Under the pieces are notes generated by a model, which searched no databases, had not been told where the DNA came from, and was given only the letters and a program-made list of their open reading frames with translations. A program made the position numbers and the translations under genes. From Arenicola marina (taxonomy: Eukaryota > Annelida > Polychaeta > Arenicolidae), in the NCBI GenBank assembly GCA_964019135.1, contig OZ025252.1, forward strand, positions 5,224,823 to 5,288,822: a stretch of 64,000 bases of DNA. The letters are read 5' to 3'. How positions within the stretch are numbered: position 1 is the stretch's first letter; each line of letters starts with the position of its first letter. Below, in pieces: positions 50,021-60,503 of this stretch.

Positions 50021-50475
50021 AATCATGACATTATTGATGACGTAACAATGGTGGCATTGATGACGTAACGATGAGGCATTTGACGACGTAACAATGGTTT
50101 TATTAATGATGTAACAATAGTGCCTTTGATGACGTAACGATTATGTCATTTGCGACGTAACCATGGTGTAATTGATGACGTAACCATGGTGTACCATGGT
50201 TCCATTGATGACGTAACAATGCCAATTTCATGCCAATGACGTCCTCCTGGTTTCATTGATGACAACAATGATGGAAATGATGACATAAATTGGTGTCACT
50301 GACGACGTAAAAATTGTGACATTGGTGACGTAACTCTGGTATCGTTAATGACGTCACAATGATGGAAATGATGATATAATAATGGTGTCGATGATGACGT
50401 AACAATTCTATCAATAATGACGTAACAATGTTCTCAATGATGACATAACAATGGTGTCAATGATGACGTAACGCT
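50021..50475. repeat. 23-bp degenerate array with TGACGTAAC core, ends at FUT8 acceptor
   Basis: About 19 copies of a 23-bp unit around CATTGATGACGTAACAATGG. Some 13 units keep GACGTAA and one carries the full palindrome TGACGTCA (near 50356). The last unit ends about 22 bp before the exon starting at 50498, and its CGTAAC sits at branch-point distance from that acceptor. Confidence 0.85.
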
Positions 50476-50497
50476 GGTTCCGCTTTACACCCGCCAG

Positions 50498-50736
50498 AAC
50501 CCGAACGACTGCTCCACGGCCAAGAAGCTGGTGTGCAACATGAACAAGGGCTGCGGCTACGGCTGCCAGATCCACCACGTGGCGTACTGCTTCCTGGTGG
50601 CTTATGGGACGGGTCGCACCTCTCGTCCTCGACTCCCGGGGGTGGCGCTACTCGCCCCAGGGCTGGGAGAAGTACTTCCAGCCACTCAGCCAAACGTGCC
50701 GCGACCGAAGCGGCACCTCCACACGAAACTGGGGAC
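50498..50736 (+). CDS. FUT8: FUT8 exon A (start of catalytic region), with frameshift
   Basis: FUT8 transfers fucose from GDP-fucose in alpha-1,6 linkage to the innermost GlcNAc of N-glycans in the Golgi. This exon begins after a good acceptor (CGCTTTACACCCGCCAG) and encodes [20 protein letters not shown] then [12 protein letters not shown], the hallmark Cys-rich start of the fucosyltransferase domain. After VAYGTGRT the frame breaks at 50621-50624: one extra T in ACCTCTCGTC. In the shifted frame the family sequence resumes ([20 protein letters not shown], then [16 protein letters not shown]) up to the donor C|GTGAGT at 50737. The removed-insertion length gives phase 1, which matches the next exon exactly, so splicing structure is intact. 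It could be a sequencing or assembly error, or a disabled allele. Earlier exons (anchor and coiled coil, about 200 residues) are not in view. Confidence 0.9.
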
Positions 50737-51950
50737 GTGAGTAGAGATGTTGTCCTCTTTTTTTGTTTTGACGGTCCTCTTGCGGTTTTTTGTATGTGTG
50801 TGTGTGTGTGTGTGTGTGGCCGCAATGGATGGTTGGGGAGAGCGCTGTTGCATGTGGAGCAGCCGGGGAGCTGGTGCGGCATCAATGAATAAGTCATGGC
50901 ACTGGAGGAAAAAGCCCGAGGCGAGAAACAGAATGGCTATCACATAACAGCTTGACATTTAAGGAAATGGTTAAGGTATGATAATGTAGGGAATACGACA
51001 AGCCGACTCGCCTCGGCCGCGCTATTATAGCGAGCCGCAAAGATAACAACGGGCAGGGAAAATGTCGCCATTTTTCTTGTGGTCAAATTGGATTTTCGAT
51101 TATCTTTGTAAAGTGACTCCTATCTATTTCACATCCACTCCCGCTCCCCCCGTTAAAAATAAGTGGTAGTTCCAGACAATCAAACGGGCTATCATGTTTG
51201 AGAGTGGGAGTTACGGATCTAGCTGCGTATTTCCCTGCTACATTGTGAGAGTGAAGAACCGACAATCTCCTTCGCACAGACATCCTTTTGGATCTTCCTG
51301 GATAGGAATGGGCAGACGGGGGATAGGCAGGGGGGGGGAGGGGTAATCTGACTGGAGTAGATTTCTTATCGTATGGAATCCGACTTGATTCCTCCATTGT
51401 CCACGTGACAACTGCAATGTCAAAAATGTTGAATGAGCGATTATGAAATGTATTGCGTTCCCGATGGGGCACGGGAGTGAGGGGGCGAGTATAGGAGAGG
51501 GGGGTGGGGGCTTCGAGAGAGGGATGGACCTGTGAGAAGATGAGCTTGAGATTGAGTTAGCCACGGCGCCGCGTCTCCCCGAGTCCCTTTTTATCTTAGC
51601 GGACCACGTGACCACGTGAGGCTATCTGGCGGAGTGGCGGCCACGTGCCGCCCTGGCGACGCCCTGACGACGACGGACGCGAACAGACGGCAATTGCACG
51701 GCAAAATTGGTGGCTGGGAGGTAGGGGAGGGGAGGGGGCTGGGGATTTGGGTGGGTCGCGAGGGGAGGGGAGTGCGGGGGGGGGGGGCGGGGAAGTCATC
51801 AGGGTGCAAAACCTGTGTGAATATGATGTCATACAAGGGAAGGGGTGATAGTTTTTGCGACACGCCGCGTGTTTGTAGTTCTGTTTGAGACGCTGTGTGG
51901 CGGTTGCCCGTCGCCGTTCCCCTAGCTGCCTGTGCTGCCGCCACCGACAC
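50737..51950 (+). other. FUT8 intron A-B, first half
   Basis: Intron sequence from the donor GTGAGT up to the 13-bp array. It holds a (GT)n tract near 50797-50817, G tracts near 51330 and 51775-51787, and no additional exon. Overlapping open frames are incidental. Confidence 0.6.
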
Positions 51951-52842
51951 CGTCGGCGTCATATGTCGGCGTACCATATCGGCGTACCATGTCGGCGTAC
52001 TATGTCGGCGTACCATGTGGGCGTACCATGTCGACGTACTATGTCGGCGTACCATGTCGGCGTACTATGTCGGTGTACTATGTCGGCGTACCATGTCGTC
52101 GTACTATGTCGGCGTACCATGTCAGCGTACTATCTCGGCGTACTATGCCGGCGTTCTATGTCGGCGTACTATGTCGGCATACTAAGTCGGCGTACCATGT
52201 CGGCGTACTATGTCGGCGTACCATGTCGGGGTACCATGTCGGGGTACCATGTCGGCGTACTATGTCGGCGTACCATGTCGGCGTACTATGTCGGCGTACC
52301 ATGTCGTCGTACTATGTCGGCGTACCATGTCGGGGTACCATGTCGGCGTACTATGTCGGCGTACCATGTCGGGGTACCATGTCGGCGTACCATGTCGGCG
52401 TACTGTGTCGGCGTACCATGTCGGCGTACCATGTCGGCGTACCATGTCGGCGTACTATGTCGGCGTACCATGTCGGCGTACTATGTCGGCGTACTATGTC
52501 GGCGTACCATGCCGGCGTACTATGTCGGCGTACTATGTCGGCGTACTATGTCGGCGTACCATGCCGGCGTACTATGTCGGCGTTCTATGTCGGCGCGCTA
52601 TTTCGGCGTACCATGTCAGCGTACCATGTTGCCGTACCATGTCGGCGTACCATGTTGCCCTACCGTGTCGGCGTTCTGTGTCGGCGTTCTATGTCGGTGT
52701 ACCATGTCGGTGTATCATGTCGGCGTACCATATCGGCGTACCATGTCGGCGTATCATTTCGCTGTACCATATCGCCGTACCATGCCGTACCGTGTCAGCG
52801 TACCATGTTAACGTACCATGCTCTACCATGCCGTACCATGTT
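51951..52842. repeat. 13-bp tandem array (ATGTCGGCGTACC/T) in FUT8 intron
   Basis: About 68 copies of ATGTCGGCGTAC(C/T), degenerating toward both ends. It ends about 36 bp before the acceptor of the next FUT8 exon; between them is only a C-rich polypyrimidine tract. The 13-bp period rotates frames, giving long incidental open frames in all three. Confidence 0.95.
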
Positions 52843-52878
52843 AATCACCCCAGCCCCCCCCCCCCCCCGTGTTTCCAG

Positions 52879-53125
52879 CGCCGGACTCTATGGCCGATGT
52901 GCAGGTGGTGGATCTGCCCATCGTGGACAGCCTGCACCCCCGGCCCGACGTGCTGCCCCAGGCCATCCCCGCCGACCTGGCCGACCGCATGGTCCGCTTC
53001 CACGGCCACCCCTTCGTCTGGTGGATCGGCCAGTTCCTCAAGTACATGCTGCGGCCCAGCCCCGCCTGGCCGGACTCCATGACCGAGTACGAGGCGAAGC
53101 TGGGCTTCGTCCGACCCATCGTAGG
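52879..53125 (+). CDS. FUT8: FUT8 exon B (catalytic domain)
   Basis: The acceptor is a long C tract then GTGTTTCCAG. The exon completes a phase-1 codon and encodes PPDSMADVQVVDLPIVDSLH, then PRPDVLPQAIPADLADRMV, followed by the family-typical RFHGHPFVWWIGQFLKYMLR and a segment ending KLGFVRPIVG. It ends in phase 2 at GTAGG|GTGAGT. This is the N-terminal half of the Rossmann-type catalytic domain, with the invariant ELP/DLPIVDSLHPRP and WW-aromatic patches of alpha-1,6-fucosyltransferases. No frame damage is seen. Confidence 0.95.
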
Positions 53126-53669
53126 GTGAGTACAATGTATAGGCCGGACCCCCCACTGTACGGGAGTCTCATGCTAATAGACCGCTGATTGTACGGGGGT
53201 GGCGGGGGGGCGGGGCGGTGGGGGGTGGGGGGGAGTATTATTATATACAATGTATAAGTTTTAAATAGCAGATGTGAAATTAACATGTGAAATATGGAAA
53301 ACGAAAGTCAAGTGTAAAAGATGGAATTAACATGTCAAGATGGAAAACGAAAGTAACATGTAAAAGATGAAGTTAACATGTCAAGATGGAAAACGAAAGT
53401 AAAATATAAAAGATGGAATTAACATGTCAAGATGGAAAACGAAATTAACATGTCAAGATGGAAGATGGAAAACGAAATTAACATGTCAAGATGGAAAACG
53501 AAATTAACATGTAACAGATCGGGTTGCAAAGGAGATTAGCGAACATAATATAACAGCAACGGTTCCGAGCGAAATTAACAGATAGCCCCTAACATTGAGT
53601 GAAGATACCCCATGGTATGCCTGGCCGTGGCGTTGTCCTGTCGCTGATGTGGTTGCCACGTGTTGCCAG
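53126..53669 (+). other. FUT8 intron B-C with 26-bp array (53262-53520)
   Basis: A short intron starting GTGAGTAC. It contains G tracts and about nine degenerate copies of a 26-bp unit AAGATGGAAAACGAAATTAA + CATGTC. It ends at the acceptor TGTTGCCAG. Confidence 0.85.
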
Positions 53670-53846
53670 GGTGCACGTGCGGCGGACGGACAAGCTGGGT
53701 ACAGAGGCCGCCTTCCACAGCATCGAGGAATACATGGAACACGTGGCCGAGTGGTACCGGCTACGCGCGCGCCACCAAGTGGTCAAGCAGAAGAACGTCT
53801 ACCTGGCCACGGACGACCCCAACCTGCTGGAGGAAGCCAAGAAAAA
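53670..53846 (+). CDS. FUT8: FUT8 exon C (GDP-fucose binding motif)
   Basis: The acceptor is CGTGTTGCCAG|G. The exon encodes [21 protein letters not shown] then [10 protein letters not shown], and ends [17 protein letters not shown]. This carries residues that are essential in human FUT8 by established work: the tandem Arg and Asp-Lys of VRRTDK, Glu of GTEAAF, Tyr of EEYMEH and the paired Asp of ATDDP. It ends in phase 2 at AAGAAAAA|GTGAGC. Read-through of this donor gives an immediate in-frame stop (AAG TGA). The last 35 bases and the donor are repeated several times in the following intron. Confidence 0.95.
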
Positions 53847-54265
53847 GTGAGCTATCATGGGGGGGGGGGGTGAGGGGGGAGGGAGGGACACGATCCCAAC
53901 CTACTGGAGGAAGCTAAGAAAAAGTGAGCTCTCGGGGTGGGGGGACGACCCCGGGGACGACCCCAACCTGCTGGAGGAAGCTAAGAAAAAGTGAGCTCTC
54001 AGGGGGAGGGTGGACCGGGAGGGGACACAACCCGAACCTACTGGAGGAGGCCAAGCAAAATTGAGCTCTCGGAGGGGGGGGGGGGGTGGGGCGGGGGAGA
54101 AGGGAGGCGGACGGAGATGACCCCAACCTATTGGAGGAGGCCAAGAAAATAGAAAAAAGTGAGCTATCAGGTGAACGCCGGGGGGGGGGGGGAGGGGGAG
54201 GGGAGAAAGAGGGTAACCCCCAACCTGGAGGAGGCCATAAAATAGTGAGGCATCAGCCCAGGGAG
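53811..54265 (+). repeat. Exon-derived minisatellite: repeated 3' end of FUT8 exon C plus splice donor
   Basis: Six copies of a 67-97-bp unit, marked by AACCT(G/A)CTGGAGGA-type words at 53821 (the true exon end), 53898, 53965, 54035, 54125 and 54222. Each repeats about 35 bases of exon (GACCCCAACCTGCTGGAGGA then AGCCAAGAAAAA) followed by GTGAGCTCTC and a G-rich spacer. Donor GTs are intact at 53847, 53924, 53991 and 54159. In copy 4 the donor is lost (AAAATTGAGC). Copy 6 is shortened but keeps a GTGAGG. Confidence 0.9.
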
Positions 54266-54704
54266 AGGGGGAGGGGGGGGGAAGCGCGAGACGGAGCATA
54301 ATGTATAGGGGGAGGGGGAGGATCTGGGGAAGGGCGGGAGGGGAGGGGAGGGGAGGGGAGGGCCGGCAGGCTTGGTCAAGTCTATTTACACTGGTAGAAA
54401 CCAGATAGCCCCAAAGGCTGAGGTACTCTGATATATATATGGGGAAGTAGAAAATAATTATTTAATAACAATTAATAAAGCATATTGAAAATATTAATTG
54501 AATTGCTATAATAAGACGAGATTAGGTCAACCCGTACCTGACTATTATGCAACAAGCAGCGAGAACGAAATGGGCTAAGTACAAAAACCAGAAGGCTAAG
54601 CCATAGCCGTAGCGGATTTGGCTTCCACCAAGCGGTGGAAAAATGTAGGACGTATCGATGCCATGATAGGGATCCCCTCACAACGTGCCTCTCTCCCGCT
54701 GCAG
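54266..54704 (+). other. Rest of FUT8 intron C-D
   Basis: G-rich near 54265-54360, then unique AT-rich sequence ending in the acceptor CTCTCCCGCTGCAG. No extra exon is seen. Confidence 0.6.
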
Positions 54705-54855
54705 GTTTCCCGACTACCGCTTCCTGAGCGACAACGCCTTCTCCAAGTCTGCGGGTCTCTCGAGCCGCTACAGCGAGGGGGCGCTCCGGGCGGTCATCCT
54801 GGACATCCACTTCCTGTCACTCACAGACTACCTCGTCTGCACCTTTTCCTCGCAG
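54705..54855 (+). CDS. FUT8: FUT8 exon D (catalytic domain, C-terminal half)
   Basis: It completes the phase-2 Lys codon from exon C and encodes FPDYRFLSDNAFSKSAGLSS, RYSEGALRAVILDIHFLS, and LTDYLVCTFSSQ. VILDIHFLS and CTFSSQ contain the Asp and Ser known to matter for FUT8 catalysis. It ends in phase 0 at TCGCAG|GTCGGT, a weaker donor than the GTGAGT/GTGAGC donors of the earlier exons. Confidence 0.94.
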
Positions 54856-54879
54856 GTCGGTGGCGCGCAGTACAACAGA

Positions 54880-55145
54880 GTGTCGCAAAATGTCATTTAC
54901 ACAGGAATCCCATTCTTCAAAGGAAATACGGCTTAAGTGAAAAAAAGAATCCAGCGTGTTGCAAGATGTCATTTACACGGGAATGCCGGTCTTCAAAGGA
55001 ATTAAGGCTTAAGTAAAAAACGTAATACAGGGCGTTGCAAAATGTCATTTACACTGGAGGGGACTGTCTGATGGAATTGCCTTCTTCAAAAGAAATAAGG
55101 CTTCAGTAAAAATAATGCAATGTGTTGCGCTATGTCATTTACGGG
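54880..55145 (+). repeat. About 80-bp repeat, 3.5 copies, in FUT8 intron D-E
   Basis: Copies share AATGTCATTTACAC, TTCTTCAAAGGAAATA and GGCTTAAGT blocks. They begin about 25 bp after the exon D donor. The unit does not resemble exon sequence. Confidence 0.8.
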
Positions 55146-55260
55146 CTGTGATCTAAAACACCACTTCACTTCATTGTCCTTGTTAGGGTGTGTAGACCCG
55201 GCGCCCGGCTTCATATGTGTCACTCATTGTCACATGCTTCATATTGCAATGTCACACTCG

Positions 55261-56728
55261 AGAACGTTGAGAATGTGACGTTGTCATTAGGCGACATTGT
55301 CAGTATGCGACATTATGCACCATTGGACATTGTCATTATCCGACAATATTCACCATTGGACATTGTCATTATCCGACATTATTTACCATTGGACATTGTC
55401 ATTATCCGACAATATTCACCATTGGACATTGTCATTATCCGACATTATTAACCATTAGACATTGTCATTATCCGACAATATTCACCATTGGACATTGTCA
55501 TTATCCGACATGATTAACCATTAGACATTGTCATTATCCGACATTATCCACCGTTTGACATTGTCATTATTCGACATTATTCACCATTAGACATTGTCAG
55601 TATCCGACAATATTCGCCATTGGACATTGTCATTATCCGACGTTATTTACCATTGGATATTGTCATGATCCGACATTATCCATCGTTTGACATTGTCATT
55701 ATTCGACATTATTCACCATTGGATCTTGTCATTATGCGATATTATTCACCACTGGGTATTGTCATTATGCGACGATATTCACTTGGATATTGTCTGTATT
55801 CACCATTGGACATTGTCATTATCCGACAATATTCGCCATTGGACATTGTCATTATCCGACGTTATTTACCATTGGATATTGTCATTATCCGACATTATTC
55901 ACCATTGGACATTGTCATTATCCGACATTATTCACCATTAGACATTGTCAGTATCCGACAATATTCGCCATTGGACATTGTCATTATCCGACGTTATTTA
56001 CCATTGGATATTGTCATTATCCGACATTATTCACCATTGGACATTGTCATTATCCGACATTATTCACCATTGGACATTGTCATTATGCGACATTATTCGC
56101 CATTGGACATTGTCATTATTCGCCATTGGACATTGTCATTATTTGCCATTGGACATTGTTATTCCTCGCCATTGGACATTGTCGTTATTTGCCATTGGAC
56201 ATTGTCATTCCTCGCCATTGGACATTGTCATTATTGGACATTGTCATTATTTGCCATTGGACATTGTTATTCCTCGCCATTGGACATTGTCATTATTTGC
56301 CATTGGACATTGTTATTCCTCGCCATTGGACATTGTCGTTATTTGCCATTGGACATTGTCATTCCTCGCCATTGGACATTGTCATTATTCGCCATTGGAC
56401 ATTGTCATTATTTGCCATTGGACATTGTTATTCCTCGCCATTGGACATTGTCATTATTTGCCATTGGACATTGTTATTCCTCGCCATTGGACATTGTCGT
56501 TATTTGCCATTGGACATTGTCATTCCTCGCCATTGGACATTGTCATTATTCGCCATTGGACATTGTCATTCCTCGCCATTGGACATTGTCATTATTCGCC
56601 ATTGGACATTGTCATTATTTGCCATTGGACATTGTTATTCCTCGCCATTGGACATTGTCGTTATTTGCCATTGGACATTGTCATTCCTCACCATTGGACA
56701 TTGTCATTATTCACCATTGTTCATCGTA
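55261..56728 (+). repeat. 33-bp array switching to 23-bp array in FUT8 intron D-E
   Basis: Up to about 56090 the unit is 33 bp (CACCATTGGACATTGTCATT + ATCCGACATTATT). Thereafter it is 23 bp (CGCCATTGGACATTGTCATT + ATT), i.e. the same unit without the ATCCGACATT segment. It ends about 100 bp before the exon E acceptor. Long open frames through it are incidental. Confidence 0.93.
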
Positions 56729-56830
56729 GATAGACGCATCCGTAATCAGTGGCCGACTATAGCGCGCCTTGACATTATGCCTACCACGTGTCCTCCTTGC
56801 TCACCGTGTGGTGTCGCCCCCTACCGACAG

Positions 56831-57193
56831 GTGTGCCGCCTGGCCTACGAGCTGATGCAGCAGTACCACTCCGACGCCTCCACCTTCTTCAAGTCCCTCG
56901 ACGACATCTACTACTTCGGGGGCCAGCACGGTCACGACCAGGTGGCGCTCGAGTCGCACGACCCGGCCGGGCGGCGGGAAGAGATAGAACTAGCGGCCGG
57001 GGACCAGGTCGGCATCGCCGGCAACCACTGGAACGGCTACTCCAAGGGCAACAACAAGCGGACGAGCAAGACGGGCCTGTACCCGTCCTACAAGGTGGCG
57101 GAGCACGTGCGCGTTGCCGAGTTCCCGCGGTACGAGGGCGCTCAGTACTTGAACATTTCCAAATTCGCGTCTCCTACTTCCGGAAAGAGATGA
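56831..57193 (+). CDS. FUT8: FUT8 terminal exon E (C-terminus and SH3 domain)
   Basis: The acceptor CCCCCTACCGACAG starts VCRLAYELMQQYHSDASTFF in phase 0, followed by KSLDDIYYFGGQHGHDQVAL, which is highly typical of FUT8. The C-terminal SH3 domain is recognisable as EIELAAGDQVGIAGNHWNGY, SKGNNKRTSKTGLYPSYKV. The stop is TGA at 57191. The tail after the SH3 is about 15 residues longer than in vertebrate FUT8 and ends SPTSGKR. The five exons together give about 391 residues (after removing the exon A insertion), matching the last two thirds of the family. A long T tract then a G tract follow the stop, and no clear AATAAA was found nearby. Confidence 0.95.
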   Translation: MCRLAYELMQQYHSDASTFFKSLDDIYYFGGQHGHDQVALESHDPAGRREEIELAAGDQVGIAGNHWNGYSKGNNKRTSKTGLYPSYKVAEHVRVAEFPRYEGAQYLNISKFASPTSGKR

Positions 57194-57207
57194 TGACGGC
57201 ATCGTGA

Positions 57208-57246
57208 TTTTTTTTTTTTTTTTTTTTTAGGGGGGGGGGGGGGGTA
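57208..57246. repeat. T homopolymer followed by G homopolymer
   Basis: More than 20 T, then AG and about 14 G, immediately after the FUT8 stop codon. It is error-prone for sequencing and likely variable in length. Confidence 0.9.
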
Positions 57247-59427
57247 GCTCGTTTTTTTTTATGAGGGGTCGGGGGGAGCGGGTGATTTTCATATCGTCAT
57301 CGTGTGCCAGACGACGATGTGTTTGTTGGTAGTTGTTGCTGTTGTTGCTGTTGTTGTCGTTGTGGCTTCCCGTTATAAGTCAACGACAAAACTGCCCTTA
57401 CCTTAACCCGCGTGGTGCTTTGGTTAGTCGTCAGCGTGGGGGTGGGTGGATGGCAGGGGGGGTGGGGCGGGGCTTGTGTAGTGTGTTGGAGGAGGGAGGG
57501 AGGGAGGGTTGGTGCATGCAGTGTAAAAACCCACGGATACCAAGGGTAATATAGTGTAGCCACAACGACATCGGTGACGTCACGGCCTAAATGAAATGTC
57601 TGTGACGCTTTTTTCTCAAAAGTATTACAATCAACAAATGATTTTAGCTGTTCTAGAAACCCTAGTGAGTATTAATTGTACTATTTATATCTAATGGCCA
57701 GCTAGGTCAATCAAATTGCAAGCTACTACTGATGACCAAAATCAGGAGTATATGTTATAATAACCTCATTTAGATATAGACATGTACAGATACAATGAAT
57801 GAAGTGCAGTGCTTGCACCCGCTACCATTGCCGCCACCGGCGAAGACCTTGGGATGCTATGCGATAGACCAACAGGTCGTGGGTTTTAATCCAGCCACCA
57901 GAATCAGGGGCATGAATCACCCAATCTCATTTTAATTGTCACATTTTAAACTGGCCAGGACACCAGTTTGAGCAGAAATAGGTATCACTGGTTAAATACG
58001 CTGATCACGCGAGTCTAGAATTCTAGAATTAGAAGAAGTTAGAAATCATCGCTTTGGCAGCCAAAACAGACTCGTGGAATATCTTGATATAGGTCCGCCA
58101 AAAGAAAGTTTTGTCTGCAGTGGTAAATCATGGCATTGTGGTCAAACTAGTGTGCTATATTTTCAATCAAGACAAAGTAGTTATGTGCATGTACAGTTTA
58201 CGCGTTGTGGAGAACAGACAATGGAACATACTTCTTAAAGTATGACGTTACTTGTGATTTGTATTATAGAAGCTCAACATTTCTATTATATTTGTAATAT
58301 ATATATAAAAAATAGATGACATTTTTGTATTTTATGTGACCGCGCCGCCGCCGCCTGCAATCTGTGTTGGTCGTACCGATGCTAAGTAGATGGGGATGTG
58401 AGGATGTGTGCACGGTGGGCTGAGGTAGTACTGTAGTAGTATCACTGGTCGTGTTGTTTACAGGCGTGACCACGTGTTTTTAGCATCGTGGGCGTTGCCA
58501 GTGGTAACCCTGGCGTCAGCGTCCCACGCGCATTGAGTAGGTACATTAAGGTTGAATGCTATGGAGACGGGAGACGGGGGGCCCCGGCGGGGTGTACCCG
58601 GGCCAGATGGCCACTAGTCAGGGTGTATGTCAACTAGAACATCAGTCTCCTAGCAAGGTGTGTTGTGATCATAGTTCAGCTGTCTTAGAATGCCCAGGCA
58701 AGCTGGTCGTACCGCAAACCAGGGTCCGGAGTCTCAAAGAATTACGAAGGATTACGACGTCGTACATTACGATTTGTCGTATATTCTTATTTTGTTATTT
58801 AGGACAAATCGTGATATGCGTCATCGTTGGTTGTTGGAGAGTACGGAGCCAGGTATTAGGTTCATTATCGGTAAACTGTGACTTAAAATTCGCCAGCTGA
58901 ACCTTTATGTAAGCCACTCACCCCCGTTCCACCCCCCAACGTTAGACCTAGCCTCAAATCAGGTGCATGGCTGATACAATGTTGTAGTTTTATTTTGAGT
59001 ACTGCTGTGAAGTCCTTGTTTCACAAAACAAAAAGCATCTGCTGATATGTGTTTATCATGAAAAAAATGAGCTGTAAATACTCCAGTAATTTAAATTTGT
59101 ACTATAGGACATCCGCAATTTTTTTTGTAATTAAAAATAACAAAACAAAATAATGAACTGCCCCTGGATGCATGTTTGTATAGAGACGCGTATGTCTTCA
59201 TTTCTACAGCAGCGTCACGGTTGCTTGGTTGACTACTGTAAGTTATACGTTTTACCAGAGATCTAAATCTACATATGGAGGATTAGTTTAATTAAAGTTT
59301 AATCGATGCTTGCTGCTCCGAGAGCAAGTTGTGATACAGCAATGACGTTGTTCTCCTGGGTAAGGACCTAATCAAAATACTTGTTGTGTGAATCAAACTA
59401 TTTTTCGGACACAGCATACGGCGTGTG
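57247..59427. other. Spacer downstream of FUT8 with a SINE-like fragment
   Basis: It includes a CAACAG-type triplet tract on the minus strand near 57325-57357, a tRNA-SINE-like fragment near 57830-57960 (B-box-like GGTCGTGGGTTTTAATCC), and a perfect 14-bp palindrome TCTAGAATTCTAGA at 58014-58027. No gene is supported. Confidence 0.5.
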
Positions 59428-60325
59428 GCGTAGCAGGGGGCCTCAGATAGTGACAGGTGTAGCGTGCTGTGTGAGGACCTCAGATAGTGACAGGTGTAGC
59501 GTGCTGTGTGAGGACCTCAGATAGTGACAGGTGTAGCGTGCTGTGTGAGGACCTCAGATAGTGACAGGTGTAGCGTGCTGTGTGAGGACCTCAGATAGTG
59601 ATAGGTGTAGCGTGCTGTGTGAGGACCTAAGATAGTGACAGGTGTAGCGTGCTGTGTGAGGACCTCAAATAGTGACAGGTGTAGCGAGCTATGTGAGAAC
59701 CTCAGATAGTGACAGGTGTAGCGTGCTGTGTGAGGACCTCAGATAGTGACAGGTGTAGCGTGCTGTGTGAGGACCTCATATAGTGACAGGTGTAGCGTGC
59801 TGTGTGAGGACCTCAGATGGTGACAGGTGTAGCGTGCTGTGTGAGGACCTCAGATAGTGACAGGTGTAGCGTGCTGTATGAGGACCTCAGATAGTGACAG
59901 GTGTAGCGTGCTGTGTGAGGACCTCAAATAGTGACAGGTGTAGCGAGCTATGTGAGAACCTCAGATAGTGACAGGTGTAGCGTGCTGGGTGAGGACCTCA
60001 GATAGTGACAGGTGTAGCGTGCTGTGTGAGGACCTCAGATGGTGACAGGTGTAGCGTGCTGTGTGAGGACCTCAGATAGTGACAGGTGTAGCGTGCTGTG
60101 TGAGGACCTCAGATAGTGACAGGTGTAGCGTGCTGTATGAGGACCTCAGATAGTGACAGGTGTAGCGTGCTGTGTGAGGACCTCAGATAGTGACAGGTGT
60201 AGCGTGCTGTGTGAGGACCTCAGATAGTGACAGGTGTAGCGTGCTGTGTGAGGACCTCAGATAGTGACAGGTGTAGCGTGCTGTGTGAGGACCTCAGATA
60301 GTGACAGGTGTAGCGTGCTGTGTGA
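59428..60325. repeat. 37-bp tandem array (AGATAGTGACAGGTGTAGCG core)
   Basis: About 24 copies of a 37-bp unit: GCGTGCTGTGTGAGGACCTC + AGATAGTGACAGGTGTA. A variant block (AAATAGTG, GCGAGCTATGTGAGAAC) occurs near 59667 and again near 59929, indicating a 7-unit duplication. No gene. Confidence 0.95.
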
Positions 60326-60503
60326 CAGGCTAGGTCACTGCACTTTGTTCTCTCTGTACGCCATGGCCCTCGAGTCAAACGTGGCGAATCGAATTTAGGA
60401 TGAAATGTCTCGTCAGCTCTTTCCGACGCAGTTAAAGGTCTAATAAATTCGTCGAATATGAGAGTAAATGAATGGAAAGTTGTGACCAGTAAATCTGGTG
60501 TCC
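60326..60503. other. Short spacer between two arrays
   Basis: Unique sequence, no feature is recognised. Confidence 0.5.

Noticed and set aside
55188..56733. Upstream extension of the FUT8 terminal exon through the array-derived open frame
   Set aside because: The reading frame is open back to 55790, but the family sequence starts exactly at the acceptor CCGACAG|GTG at 56831 and its phase matches exon D, so the upstream frame is intron.
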